Positions 56,531-64,000 of a DNA stretch of 64,000 nt are shown here, one piece after another. Below the pieces are notes generated by a model that was not told the DNA's origin, made no database searches, and saw only the letters and a program-made list of their open reading frames with translations. Source of the stretch: CBDHFN01 sp965262605 (lineage in GTDB: Bacteria; Pseudomonadota; Alphaproteobacteria; JASGCL01); NCBI GenBank assembly GCA_965262605.1, contig CBDHFN010000003.1, positions 1 through 64,000 on the forward strand, in the 5' to 3' direction. Numbering within the stretch: position 1 is the first letter of the stretch; every line of letters begins with the position of its first letter. The position numbers were made by a program, and so were the translations under genes.

Positions 56531-57802
56531 TTAATTTTTATTCTTTATATCATCAAGCCGTTCGCGCAATAATTGCACGGAAATCCCTAACATCGCCGCC
56601 GCATGATTATTATCGCCCAAGCAATAACGAATAGTGTTTAAAATATGCTCATTTTCTACTTCGGCAAGGCTTTTGGGATTTTGTTGCTTGGCACGGTAAT
56701 TGGCAAAAATAATTTCACCCGCCGTGATTAATTCGTCATTTGCCAATAAAACGGCGCGGTGAATCGTGTTTTCCAATTCGCGAACATTGCCGGGCCAATT
56801 ATGCGATTGTAATTTTGCTATGGCTTCATGGGTAAATTCTTTGCTGGCTAATTTATTGATTTTAAGATATTTATCCTTAAAATAAATTGCCAAAGCTTCG
56901 GTATCGGCGGGTCTTTGGCGCAAGGGTGGTAAATCAAGATTAATCACATTCAGGCGAAAATATAAATCTTCACGAAATTTATTTTCATGAATAAAATCTT
57001 GCATATTGCGGTTGGAAGTCGCCAAAATCCGCACATTAATTTTGATGGGTTTGCCAGACGCGCCGATGGGGTCAACTTCGCGTTCTTGAATCACCCTTAA
57101 TAATTTCGCTTGTAAGCGCAAATCCATTTCGGAAATTTCGTCCAATAAAATTGTGCCGTTATTGGCTTCTTCAAATTTACCCATGCGTCTGGCAACCGCG
57201 CCCGAAAAAGCCCCTTTTTCATGCCCGAATAATTCAGATTCCAATAAATTTTCTGGGATAGCCGCGCAATTAATCGCGATAAATGGTCCCTTGGCGCGTG
57301 AAGAATTATCATGAATATAGCGCGAAATTACTTCTTTACCCGTGCCAGATTCACCAGTAATTAAAATGGACGCTTCGGAATTGGCGACTTTTGCCGCCAT
57401 ATTTAGAATTTCTTGCATTTTTGCATCTTTGGTGATGAAATTTTGCATGGGGGTTGCCATGGCTTCAAGCATCAAGCCAATCACCCTTGGGTCGGGGGGC
57501 AAAGATAAAAAATCCAGCGCGCCCGCATCAATGGCTTTTTCAGCAATGCGCCCCGATGTGCCGCTTATACCGCAAGCAACCACGGGTAATTTAATTCGTT
57601 CAGATTCTAATTGCGAAATAAAGCTTTCCATTTCAAGACGCACATCAACTAAGGCTAAATCAGCACCGCGCCCGGAACGCAAATTTATCATTGCTCTATC
57701 AATCGTATCAACAACTTCAACTAACGCGCCTTTTTCAATGGCGTATTTCGCAGCTTCGTTGCTTTTACCATCAAGCTTGCCAACAATTAAAACCCTAACC
57801 AT
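56531..57802 (-). CDS. flbD: Sigma-54-dependent flagellar regulator FlbD
   Basis: FlbD activates or represses sigma-54 flagellar genes in alphaproteobacteria. The 423 residues have a receiver-like N-terminal domain (1-115) with an Asp in LALVDVRL that may or may not be phosphorylated. The AAA+ domain (about 128-350) has Walker A GESGTGKE, the sigma-54 loop GAFSGA (usually GAFTGA) and Walker B GTILLDEISEM. A Fis-type HTH at the C-terminus ends NHAAAMLGISVQLLRERLDDI. It lies between fliN and flhA, the usual setting of flbD. Confidence 0.93.
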   Translation of the reverse strand: MVRVLIVGKLDGKSNEAAKYAIEKGALVEVVDTIDRAMINLRSGRGADLALVDVRLEMESFISQLESERIKLPVVACGISGTSGRIAEKAIDAGALDFLSLPPDPRVIGLMLEAMATPMQNFITKDAKMQEILNMAAKVANSEASILITGESGTGKEVISRYIHDNSSRAKGPFIAINCAAIPENLLESELFGHEKGAFSGAVARRMGKFEEANNGTILLDEISEMDLRLQAKLLRVIQEREVDPIGASGKPIKINVRILATSNRNMQDFIHENKFREDLYFRLNVINLDLPPLRQRPADTEALAIYFKDKYLKINKLASKEFTHEAIAKLQSHNWPGNVRELENTIHRAVLLANDELITAGEIIFANYRAKQQNPKSLAEVENEHILNTIRYCLGDNNHAAAMLGISVQLLRERLDDIKNKN

Positions 57803-57810
57803 TTGCCCCC

Positions 57811-58158
57811 CTATTCATTATTATCAACTTTAACAATTTCCGTCATTGTCACGCCTAAATTGCCATTAATAAGCACAACTTCGCCCCGTGCGATAAGCCG
57901 ATTATTAACAAAAATTTCAATGGCTTCACCGACACGGCGATTTAATTCAATTAAATCACCATTTTTTAATTTTAATAATTGATTAACTGGTAATGATGCC
58001 TGACCCAAAACCGCCATAACCACGACTGGCACTTCAAAAACGGCTTCTAAGTCGGACGAACCAGTCGGATTATCTAAACCCGCTTGTCCTTCAAAAAATT
58101 CGCGTCCATTTTCTTGATCTAACTGATTAAGATTCATACCTGAACTTGATTTTGTCAT
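57811..58158 (-). CDS. fliN: Flagellar motor switch protein FliN
   Basis: FliN forms the lower C-ring. The 115 residues have a short acidic N-terminal part and the SpoA/C-ring domain: VPVVVMAVLGQASLPVNQLLKLKNGDLIELNRRVGEAIEIFVNNRLIARGEVVLINGNLGV in segments, with the conserved VLG, GDLIEL and ARGEVV positions. The start overlaps the fliH stop (ATGA). Order fliF-fliG-fliH-fliN-flbD matches Caulobacter-type clusters. Confidence 0.95.
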   Translation of the reverse strand: MTKSSSGMNLNQLDQENGREFFEGQAGLDNPTGSSDLEAVFEVPVVVMAVLGQASLPVNQLLKLKNGDLIELNRRVGEAIEIFVNNRLIARGEVVLINGNLGVTMTEIVKVDNNE

Positions 58159-59345
58159 ACATTCTCTCCTTCTTCTTCGTCATCATAAAACGAAGCTTTT
58201 GCTTGATTTATTGATGCGCTGGAATTATCTGATTCACCATGCACCGATTCACCATGCACCGATTCGTTAGGCATTTCATTATAATTCGCATCATTGTCAC
58301 GAATTAAATTTGCGGGCAAGTCATCGGGTAATTGTTCTTGATTAATATGGGGTATATCAGGGTTGGGCGCGTGATATTCGGCGTGAATTTGTGATATATT
58401 TTCTTGGTCACTGGCAAGATTTTTATCAAATTCATCATCATTGGCTTGATTCGGCGATTCTTCGGGGCGATTTTGCGCATCGCTGGGTATTAATTCTTCT
58501 AAAGGTGCGCTAAAAATACTCTGGATTGAATCATCGTCCGCATGGGTGTGTTGTTGCGTATATTCGTGCATATTTTGCATAAATTGCCGAATTTTTGCAA
58601 ATGTCGCTTGATATTTATCTAACCGCAACGAAATACCGCCTTCAAGATGTTCAATTTCAATTTGCTTATGGGCGCAATCTTTATCATCAACTAATTCATA
58701 TTTATCGCTGGCAATGGCGATTTTATTCAATAAATTTTGGCATTCTTGGCGATATTGCGGGTTAATATGAATAATTAGCCGTTGTTCGTTGCGCGCAAAG
58801 CGAAAATGTGATTTAATTTCATTGGCAATCAAATTTTCCGATTTTTGATTGACGAATTCGTCCAAAAATATTTGGCAAATTTGATATATATTCCATTGCG
58901 TAATTTTTAATAATTCGGCTTCTTGGGCGGCAATAATTTGGCTATATTCATGAAATTTTGCTAATAAATTGCTAAAATTTTGAATATTTTCTTGATATAA
59001 TTGCTGTTCTTGGAGATTAATATTTTGCAAGGCGGTTTCATACCCTTTATCAAAGCCAATTTTTTCGCCCTCTGCCATGGATATTTTTTGCTGTTGTTCC
59101 ATTTTTAATTGATGTTCAAATAATGAAATTGTCGCAACCGATGGTATTATATCGCTTGGCATGGCGGGGGAATTTTCTTGGGTTTGCGATGGCGTTTGGG
59201 GCGCTTGCATTCTGCGCCCTTGCCCTTCTATGACGGCACCTTTACGAATCATATTTTTCTCATCAATGATAAAATTGCGATTCGCCAGCAAGCTGGTTAT
59301 GCCCACTGATTTTTCTAAATTACTGCCTAAATTATCATTTGTCAT
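58155..59345 (-). CDS. fliH: Flagellar assembly protein FliH, with a long acidic tail
   Basis: FliH regulates the export ATPase FliI. The 396 residues have an N-terminal low-complexity part with Gln/Pro, a central helical FliH/HrpE core (about 85-270; GEKIGFDKGYETALQNI, and EIEHLEGGISLRLDKY), then about 120 residues of acidic, Asn/Asp/Glu-rich probable disorder. This tail contains an exact 15-bp duplication (58231-58245 and 58246-58260) that makes ESVHGESVHGES. FliH is usually 200-250 residues, so the tail is an addition. Identity rests on position between fliG and fliN and on the core pattern. Confidence 0.82.
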   Translation of the reverse strand: MTNDNLGSNLEKSVGITSLLANRNFIIDEKNMIRKGAVIEGQGRRMQAPQTPSQTQENSPAMPSDIIPSVATISLFEHQLKMEQQQKISMAEGEKIGFDKGYETALQNINLQEQQLYQENIQNFSNLLAKFHEYSQIIAAQEAELLKITQWNIYQICQIFLDEFVNQKSENLIANEIKSHFRFARNEQRLIIHINPQYRQECQNLLNKIAIASDKYELVDDKDCAHKQIEIEHLEGGISLRLDKYQATFAKIRQFMQNMHEYTQQHTHADDDSIQSIFSAPLEELIPSDAQNRPEESPNQANDDEFDKNLASDQENISQIHAEYHAPNPDIPHINQEQLPDDLPANLIRDNDANYNEMPNESVHGESVHGESDNSSASINQAKASFYDDEEEGENV

Positions 59346-59353
59346 TTTTACCC

Positions 59354-60370
59354 TTAATATACTAACGAATCGCTCTCGCCTTTTTGTGCGATATAAATAT
59401 CACCCGAAGCGGCTAGATTTTTGGCAGTGGTTACAATGGCTTGTTGCGATTCATCAACCGCTTTCATGCGCACGGGACCCATGGAATTAATATCATCGCC
59501 AAGAATTTTCGCTGCCCTTGACGACATATTTTGAAAAAATAATTGCCGCATTTCTTCGTTAGAGCCTTTAAGTGCGATAGCCATCGTGGTGGCATCGGTT
59601 TCACGAATTAATAATTGAATACCCGTGGCGTCCAAAGTTGCTAAATCTTCAAAGGTGAACATTAACGAGCGCACCTTAACCGCGGATTCAGGGTCGCGTT
59701 CATCTAAGATATTTAAGAATCGGTTTTCATTGGTTCGGTCTAAATTATTCAACATTTCCGCGATAATTTCAAAACCATCGCGTTTTGTGCCACGGGCAAT
59801 ATTACTGACGAATTCGTTGCGTAAAGTTTTTTCCACATCTTCAATAATTTCGCGTTGCACGGCTTCCATATTTAGAATTCTAAGCATCACATCAGAGGCA
59901 AAATCATCGGGCAAGGCAACCAAGACACGGCATGAATGTTCAGGTTTAATTTTTGATAATACCACCGCCACGGTTTGCGGATATTCGTTGCGCAAATAAT
60001 TTGCCAAGACGACTTCATTAACATTGGATAATTTATCCCACATAGTGCGCCCCGCTGGACCACGAATATCTTCGAGCATTTGCGATACTTTTTCTTGCCC
60101 CAAGACTTTGGACAACAACCGCTCGGTGCTCTCATAGGAGCCGACTAAATTCCCCGTAGAAGACAGGCTTTCCACAAATTCAACAAATATTCGGTCAACA
60201 ATTTCGGCGTTAATCTGCCCTAAATTAGTCATGGCTTGCGATACTTCGCGGATTTCTTCTTCTTCAAGATATTGAAATAATTTTTGGGCATAATCTTCAC
60301 CGACAGAAAGAATAAAAATTGCCGCTTTTTCAGTGCCGGTTAATGAACGATAATCAACTGCTTTTGCCAT
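59354..60370 (-). CDS. fliG: Flagellar motor switch protein FliG
   Basis: FliG couples stator torque to the rotor. The 338 residues comprise the N-terminal FliF-binding domain (LTGTEKAAIFILSVGEDYAQKLF), the middle domain with the EHPQT-like NEYPQTVAVVLSKIKPEHSCRVL, and the C-terminal torque domain with charged FTFEDLATLDATGIQLLIRE and RMKAVDESQQAIV. It is between fliF and fliH. Confidence 0.97.
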   Translation of the reverse strand: MAKAVDYRSLTGTEKAAIFILSVGEDYAQKLFQYLEEEEIREVSQAMTNLGQINAEIVDRIFVEFVESLSSTGNLVGSYESTERLLSKVLGQEKVSQMLEDIRGPAGRTMWDKLSNVNEVVLANYLRNEYPQTVAVVLSKIKPEHSCRVLVALPDDFASDVMLRILNMEAVQREIIEDVEKTLRNEFVSNIARGTKRDGFEIIAEMLNNLDRTNENRFLNILDERDPESAVKVRSLMFTFEDLATLDATGIQLLIRETDATTMAIALKGSNEEMRQLFFQNMSSRAAKILGDDINSMGPVRMKAVDESQQAIVTTAKNLAASGDIYIAQKGESDSLVY

Positions 60371-60382
60371 TTATTCTCTCCC

Positions 60383-62074
60383 TTAATATGAATCTTGATA
60401 AAGCCAAGAACGAATAACGCCCACAGCTTCTTCGGGATTTTTATCAATAATTTCGCCTATTTTCTTAATGGCTGATGCTTTAACGCGACCCTCTACCTCA
60501 TCAATATTAAGAATATCTTCAAGTTCTTTTTTATCTTCGCCGGCAAAGCCTTCACCCGGTGCTAATTGCCGCGTAACGGGCACGGGCACTTCTTGCTGTT
60601 CGCCTGATTCTGGATCAATATATACCATGCGTCCGTCTGGCAAGCGAATCATGCCTTTGCCCATTTGCGCCGAAATACTAGCGGCGGGCGATTCAAATAT
60701 CCGCATCACCAAGGGACGCACCACCAAAAACACCACTAATAAACCCACGGTGGCTAAAATCATTAATTCCATGAATCTTTTTAAATCCGCGCTGGTAAAA
60801 AATCCTAAATATTTAATTTCTGGGGCTTCAATTGATCCGGGCAAGACAGCAAAAGGTAATTCGGTAATAGTCACTAAATCATTGCGCGATTCACTAAATC
60901 CAATCGCGCTGCTAACCAATTCTCTAATCTTTGCCAATTCTTCGGGATTGCGCGGTTGGCTTATATCCTTACCATCGGCATCCTTAGTCGTCACTTGGTC
61001 AATTAATACGGCGACTGAAATTCGTTCAATTTTACCCGGTTGAATCACCGTATTTGTCACGGTGCGCGAAATTTCAAAATTATTGCGCTCTTCGGTTTTA
61101 TTGGTATTTTCGGAATTACCACTATTGGCTTGGTTGCCTTGGTCAGAATTGGGCACATTATTACCCACGGTGACGGTGGTATCCGCGCCATTTTTAAGGG
61201 CGGTTACTTCTTCAATATTTTCTTTTGACCTTAAAGCCGATTTTTCTGGATCGTAAGTTTCTTGATTAATTTCGGATTTTTGCAACGACATTTCAACTTG
61301 CACTTCCACGCGGGCTTTACCAAATCCCAAAACTCTGGTAAGCATGGTTTCCAAATGACTTCTTAACCTATCGGCTTCTTTGATGCGCAATTCATCAATA
61401 TTGCTGCTGGTTGAATTTTCATCTTGCTTGCCACCCCTTGCCAATAATGCCCCTTGGTCGTCAAGCACGCTAATATCGGATACTTTTAATTTCGGAATTG
61501 CCGATGATAATAAATGCTGAATCGCCAAAACTTGCGCCGATTCCAGTCGTTGCACCGAACCCATTTTTAACACCACCGAAGCCGATGGATTTTGTTCGGT
61601 TTTGGAAAATAAATCGCGTTGCGGCAAAACAATATGCACTCTTGCGCCCGCCACGCCCTTAATGGTTGAAATCGTGCGGGCAAGCTCGCCTTCCATGGCG
61701 CGCAATTTATTAATATTTTGTTGAAAAGACGAAGTGCCCAGCGTGCCGTCTTTGTCAAAAATTTCCCAACCCACTATCGCGCCCGATAAACCAATTTCGG
61801 CTAAGGATACGCGCAATTGCCCAACATGTTCGCGACTAACATAAATTTCTGCGCCGTTATTACGGGCATCAAAAGTTTCTTCGCGTTTGGATAATTCAAT
61901 TTGAATGCGTTGCGAAGAAGAAGAATCTAAATTGCCAAACAGCAACACCATTTCTGGACCCGTATAGCGAATGCCAACAAACATCACAAATATCAAAGTG
62001 ACAAGCAATACCGCCAACGCCGCCCAAGTGCGGCTGACACCGATATTACGCATCATACCAATAAATTGTTCCAT
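60383..62074 (-). CDS. fliF: Flagellar MS-ring protein FliF
   Basis: FliF forms the MS ring in the inner membrane. Its 563 residues have the first helix (LAVLLVTLIFVMFVGI), two YscJ/FliF ring-building domains (VSLAEIGLSGAIVGWEIFD, QQNINKLRAMEGELARTI), a Ser/Asn/Glu-rich variable loop (about 290-330), a second helix near 435-455 and the cytoplasmic FliG-binding C-terminus. It is the first gene of the operon. I see no clear GG-N10-GC sigma-54 element in the 210 bases upstream. Confidence 0.97.
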   Translation of the reverse strand: MEQFIGMMRNIGVSRTWAALAVLLVTLIFVMFVGIRYTGPEMVLLFGNLDSSSSQRIQIELSKREETFDARNNGAEIYVSREHVGQLRVSLAEIGLSGAIVGWEIFDKDGTLGTSSFQQNINKLRAMEGELARTISTIKGVAGARVHIVLPQRDLFSKTEQNPSASVVLKMGSVQRLESAQVLAIQHLLSSAIPKLKVSDISVLDDQGALLARGGKQDENSTSSNIDELRIKEADRLRSHLETMLTRVLGFGKARVEVQVEMSLQKSEINQETYDPEKSALRSKENIEEVTALKNGADTTVTVGNNVPNSDQGNQANSGNSENTNKTEERNNFEISRTVTNTVIQPGKIERISVAVLIDQVTTKDADGKDISQPRNPEELAKIRELVSSAIGFSESRNDLVTITELPFAVLPGSIEAPEIKYLGFFTSADLKRFMELMILATVGLLVVFLVVRPLVMRIFESPAASISAQMGKGMIRLPDGRMVYIDPESGEQQEVPVPVTRQLAPGEGFAGEDKKELEDILNIDEVEGRVKASAIKKIGEIIDKNPEEAVGVIRSWLYQDSY

Positions 62075-62286
62075 TTTAACCTTCGTTATGGCAATTTAAG
62101 AATCATTTTTATTAAAAAAATGCTATTTATCAATGAGTTTTGTAAATTCACTGATAAAACTGGCATATTTCTTGAATAATGAACAGATTCCCCATTTTAT
62201 TTTTCAATAGCTAAATGGATAAATTGATTCGCGAATCATGTAAATAATAAAGGGTAATTATTTTATATTTTCTTGTGGATAAGTAT

Positions 62287-63012
62287 TTATTTTTTCAAGC
62301 CTTGTAATTGCGAGCGCAAAGCATCGCCTTGGGGATTTTCGGGAATCAGCGGTTGAATTTCATCAATAATTTGATTGGTAATATTTTTCGGCGCACCAAT
62401 TTGCAAGGAGATTTTTAAACGAAATAATTGAAAATCTAAATTTGCCTGCACCTCATGCGATGCGTTATTAAAAATTTCTTGCACTTTCGCGGTATCTTGC
62501 ATTTTAATCGCATTTTCTATTAATAAAATAGTATATTCAAGGTTATCGCCGACTAAATCATGGTATTTTTCCAAAAAATCCAACGATTGTTGATATTGCC
62601 CAAAGCGCAAATTGGCAATTGCCTCTTCAAAATAATAATCCGAAAATTCACTTTTTGTCATGGGGGATAATAAAGGCGAACCAATTGATATATAGGCAAC
62701 TCCGCCAATTATTGGCATCAAAATAATTAATAAAATCATCAGAAATTTTTGTTTTTTGGGGCTAAATTGTGTAAAATTCACGGGAGTTGCTTGATATTCA
62801 AGAATTTGTCTTGCTAAATCTTGTTCAAGTTTTTTCGCATCTTGGTCATGCCAGATTTTTGCTTGAATTTCGCGTAATAATTGCGCGTAAGAATTTTTCA
62901 AATATTGCAAATCATTTTGATTATGGGTATTGGGCGTAAAATCGCGCCGCAAATTCCAACAAAATACCAAGCTAAGGCTAAGAAATATCGCCAATGCGGT
63001 TAAAATAATCAT
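62287..63012 (-). CDS. ccmI: Cytochrome c biogenesis protein CcmI
   Basis: CcmI presents apocytochrome c to the heme ligase. Its 241 residues have two membrane helices (2-20 and about 89-110) with a cytoplasmic leucine-zipper-like helix between (NSYAQLLREIQAKIWHDQDAKKLEQDLARQILEY in parts) and a TPR-like C-terminal part (EAIANLRFGQYQQSLDFLEKY). This matches the CcmI layout, with a short periplasmic domain. It overlaps the ccmH stop by 4 bases. Confidence 0.85.
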   Translation of the reverse strand: MIILTALAIFLSLSLVFCWNLRRDFTPNTHNQNDLQYLKNSYAQLLREIQAKIWHDQDAKKLEQDLARQILEYQATPVNFTQFSPKKQKFLMILLIILMPIIGGVAYISIGSPLLSPMTKSEFSDYYFEEAIANLRFGQYQQSLDFLEKYHDLVGDNLEYTILLIENAIKMQDTAKVQEIFNNASHEVQANLDFQLFRLKISLQIGAPKNITNQIIDEIQPLIPENPQGDALRSQLQGLKK

Positions 63013-63464
63013 GAAGATTGCCTTTCATTATGCAAGGATTGTTGAATTTTTTCTAAATCAGTTTGGCTTATTTCGGGGGATTCGCTGACGGGTGCGCGAT
63101 AAAAACGGCGAATTAATAAAAATCCCAAAATTAAAATAATTAATGGCGAAAACCATAAAAAATAAGTCGCAAGATAAAAAGGCGGCTTCATTAAGACAAA
63201 ATTGCCGTATTTACTGACGATATAGTCGGTTATGGCTTGATTTGATTCGCCCAATAGCAATCTTTCGCGCACGATGATTCGTAAAGTTTTGGCAATTTGT
63301 GCCCCAGAATCGTCAATCGTTTGGTTTTGGCATACTAAGCATCGCAGATTTGCGCTAATTTCGCGGGCACGCGCCTCTAAATTCGGGTCTTGTAATTGTT
63401 CGCTTGGGGCGATTGCCGATAATTTCAGCGGAATAATTAGCAATAAAATCAATAAAAACTGCAT
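63009..63464 (-). CDS. ccmH: Cytochrome c biogenesis thioredoxin-like protein CcmH
   Basis: CcmH reduces apocytochrome c cysteines before heme attachment. The 151 residues have a signal-like N-terminus, the family motif EISANLRCLVCQNQTIDDSGAQIA with redox LRCLVC, a GESNQAITDYIVSKYGNFVLMKPPF stretch and a C-terminal membrane helix. It is coupled to ccmI downstream. The cbb3 subunits earlier in the window would depend on this system. Confidence 0.95.
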   Translation of the reverse strand: MQFLLILLLIIPLKLSAIAPSEQLQDPNLEARAREISANLRCLVCQNQTIDDSGAQIAKTLRIIVRERLLLGESNQAITDYIVSKYGNFVLMKPPFYLATYFLWFSPLIILILGFLLIRRFYRAPVSESPEISQTDLEKIQQSLHNERQSS

Positions 63465-63465
63465 A

Positions 63466-64000
63466 TTAACGCCATAATTTTGGAATTTGTGATGGCGGGC
63501 ATTGGCGCACCATTAAAAACCCCCAATAAAACCAAAAAATCCGTTGAAAAAACATATCATGGGGCATGGAAAATAAGGCAATCGCCAATAATAACGCCAT
63601 GGCTAAAAAATCATGCGAAAATCTGCGCCATTTTTTTTGCGTGAAAAAACTCATCACCACTTGCCAAGCGGGGCTTAAAAATACCAAACCGCCAATGATT
63701 CCTAATTCCGCGCCCAACCAAATAAAGCCGTTATGAATCGTATGATATTCGCCATATTGCTGATATTCTCGGGCTATAAACGCGCCCAAACCAGCCCCAA
63801 AATAGGGGTATTCTTGCCATAAATCCAAACCATTCCAAAATAAACTTGCCCGTTCTTCGTTAACTTCGGTAAAGCCATGCTGCATTTCTGTGCCCAGCAT
63901 AATGATAATTTCTTGCCAATCGGTAAAATAATTAATGATTAATTCCAACCCATAAATTGCGCCAAATAATAATATTGTGCCGATAAAGCTTGCCAACATA
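63466..64000 (-). CDS. O-antigen ligase family protein, C-terminal part (5' end outside the window)
   Basis: This open frame continues through the right edge; the Met at 63999 is probably internal because the family is about 400 residues. Visible features are membrane helices, the Wzy_C/ligase periplasmic loop region ERASLFWNGLDLWQEYPYFGAGLGAF and HTIHNGFIWLGAELGIIGG, with the conserved His and Glu. Such proteins ligate O-antigen or polymerise polysaccharide in the inner membrane. The stop is 1 base before ccmH, so they may share a transcript. Confidence 0.8.
   Translation of the reverse strand, partial: MLASFIGTILLFGAIYGLELIINYFTDWQEIIIMLGTEMQHGFTEVNEERASLFWNGLDLWQEYPYFGAGLGAFIAREYQQYGEYHTIHNGFIWLGAELGIIGGLVFLSPAWQVVMSFFTQKKWRRFSHDFLAMALLLAIALFSMPHDMFFQRIFWFYWGFLMVRQCPPSQIPKLWR

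Noticed and set aside
60468..61043. A 191-codon plus-strand open frame inside fliF
   Set aside because: It is antisense to a clear FliF frame, with no start signal or family pattern.
62075..62286. Sigma-54 promoter for the flagellar operon
   Set aside because: No GG-N10-GC element on the minus strand was found by eye in this gap; the operon may be read from another type of promoter.

Overview
The window comes from an AT-rich alphaproteobacterium. The gene content fits a motile, Gram-negative, respiring cell: lpx and bamA genes, a cbb3-type oxidase, Ccm cytochrome c maturation, an FlbD-controlled basal-body operon, HmuS/HemP heme handling and the aerobic cobaltochelatase subunit CobT. FlbD, DUF2155 and CobT are mainly alphaproteobacterial. 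I saw no rRNA, tRNA or CRISPR array. The genus cannot be fixed from this window.

Layout. 1-5.5 kb (minus strand): the end of the division and cell-wall cluster (murB, ddl, ftsQ, ftsA, ftsZ). Its first 3 kb carries many frameshifts that the other 61 kb lacks. 5.5-16.2 kb (minus): an MFS transporter, a DUF3108 protein, gltB, a DNA-adenine-methylase-like gene inserted between gltB and gltD, gltD, a DUF1285-SdhE fusion and hfq. 16.5-19.4 kb (plus): a SIR2-HerA two-gene anti-phage module of Nezha type, set between two 14-bp direct repeats. 19.5-24.3 kb (minus): ccoNOQP and ccoG behind an FNR/FixK box. 24.3-30.9 kb (minus): a Tat-exported beta-carbonic-anhydrase-like protein, then bamA, skp, lpxD, a fabZ-lpxA fusion and lpxI. 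31-33.3 kb (plus): two orphan solute-binding proteins behind a structured repeat. 33.4-35 kb (minus): hemP, a possible receptor remnant and hmuS, behind a 35-bp Fur palindrome. 35.2-38.7 kb (plus): secB, purF and ubiD. 38.7-44.4 kb: a Bcr/CflA transporter, a membrane-anchored dCTP-deaminase-fold protein lacking the catalytic Glu, an MttB-family methyltransferase and a family-5 solute-binding protein.

44.5-53 kb is the most rearranged part. Three clusters of one repeat family (44.5-45.5, 48.6-48.7 and 51.8-52.9 kb) bracket a fragment of the spc ribosomal operon (rpmD-rplO-secY-adk), and then cobT and a third solute-binding protein. 53-64 kb (minus): a sugar nucleotidyltransferase, a second copy of the structured repeat, DUF2155, the flagellar operon fliF-fliG-fliH-fliN-flbD-flhA, ccmH-ccmI and a partial O-antigen ligase.

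The best candidates for something undescribed are the DUF1285-SdhE fusion, the FabZ-LpxA fusion, the membrane-tethered dCTP-deaminase-like protein with Glu replaced by Gln, the structured repeat with compensatory changes, and the repeat family whose inverted copies flank the ribosomal-operon fragment. All names are assigned from motifs read by eye; no database search was possible.
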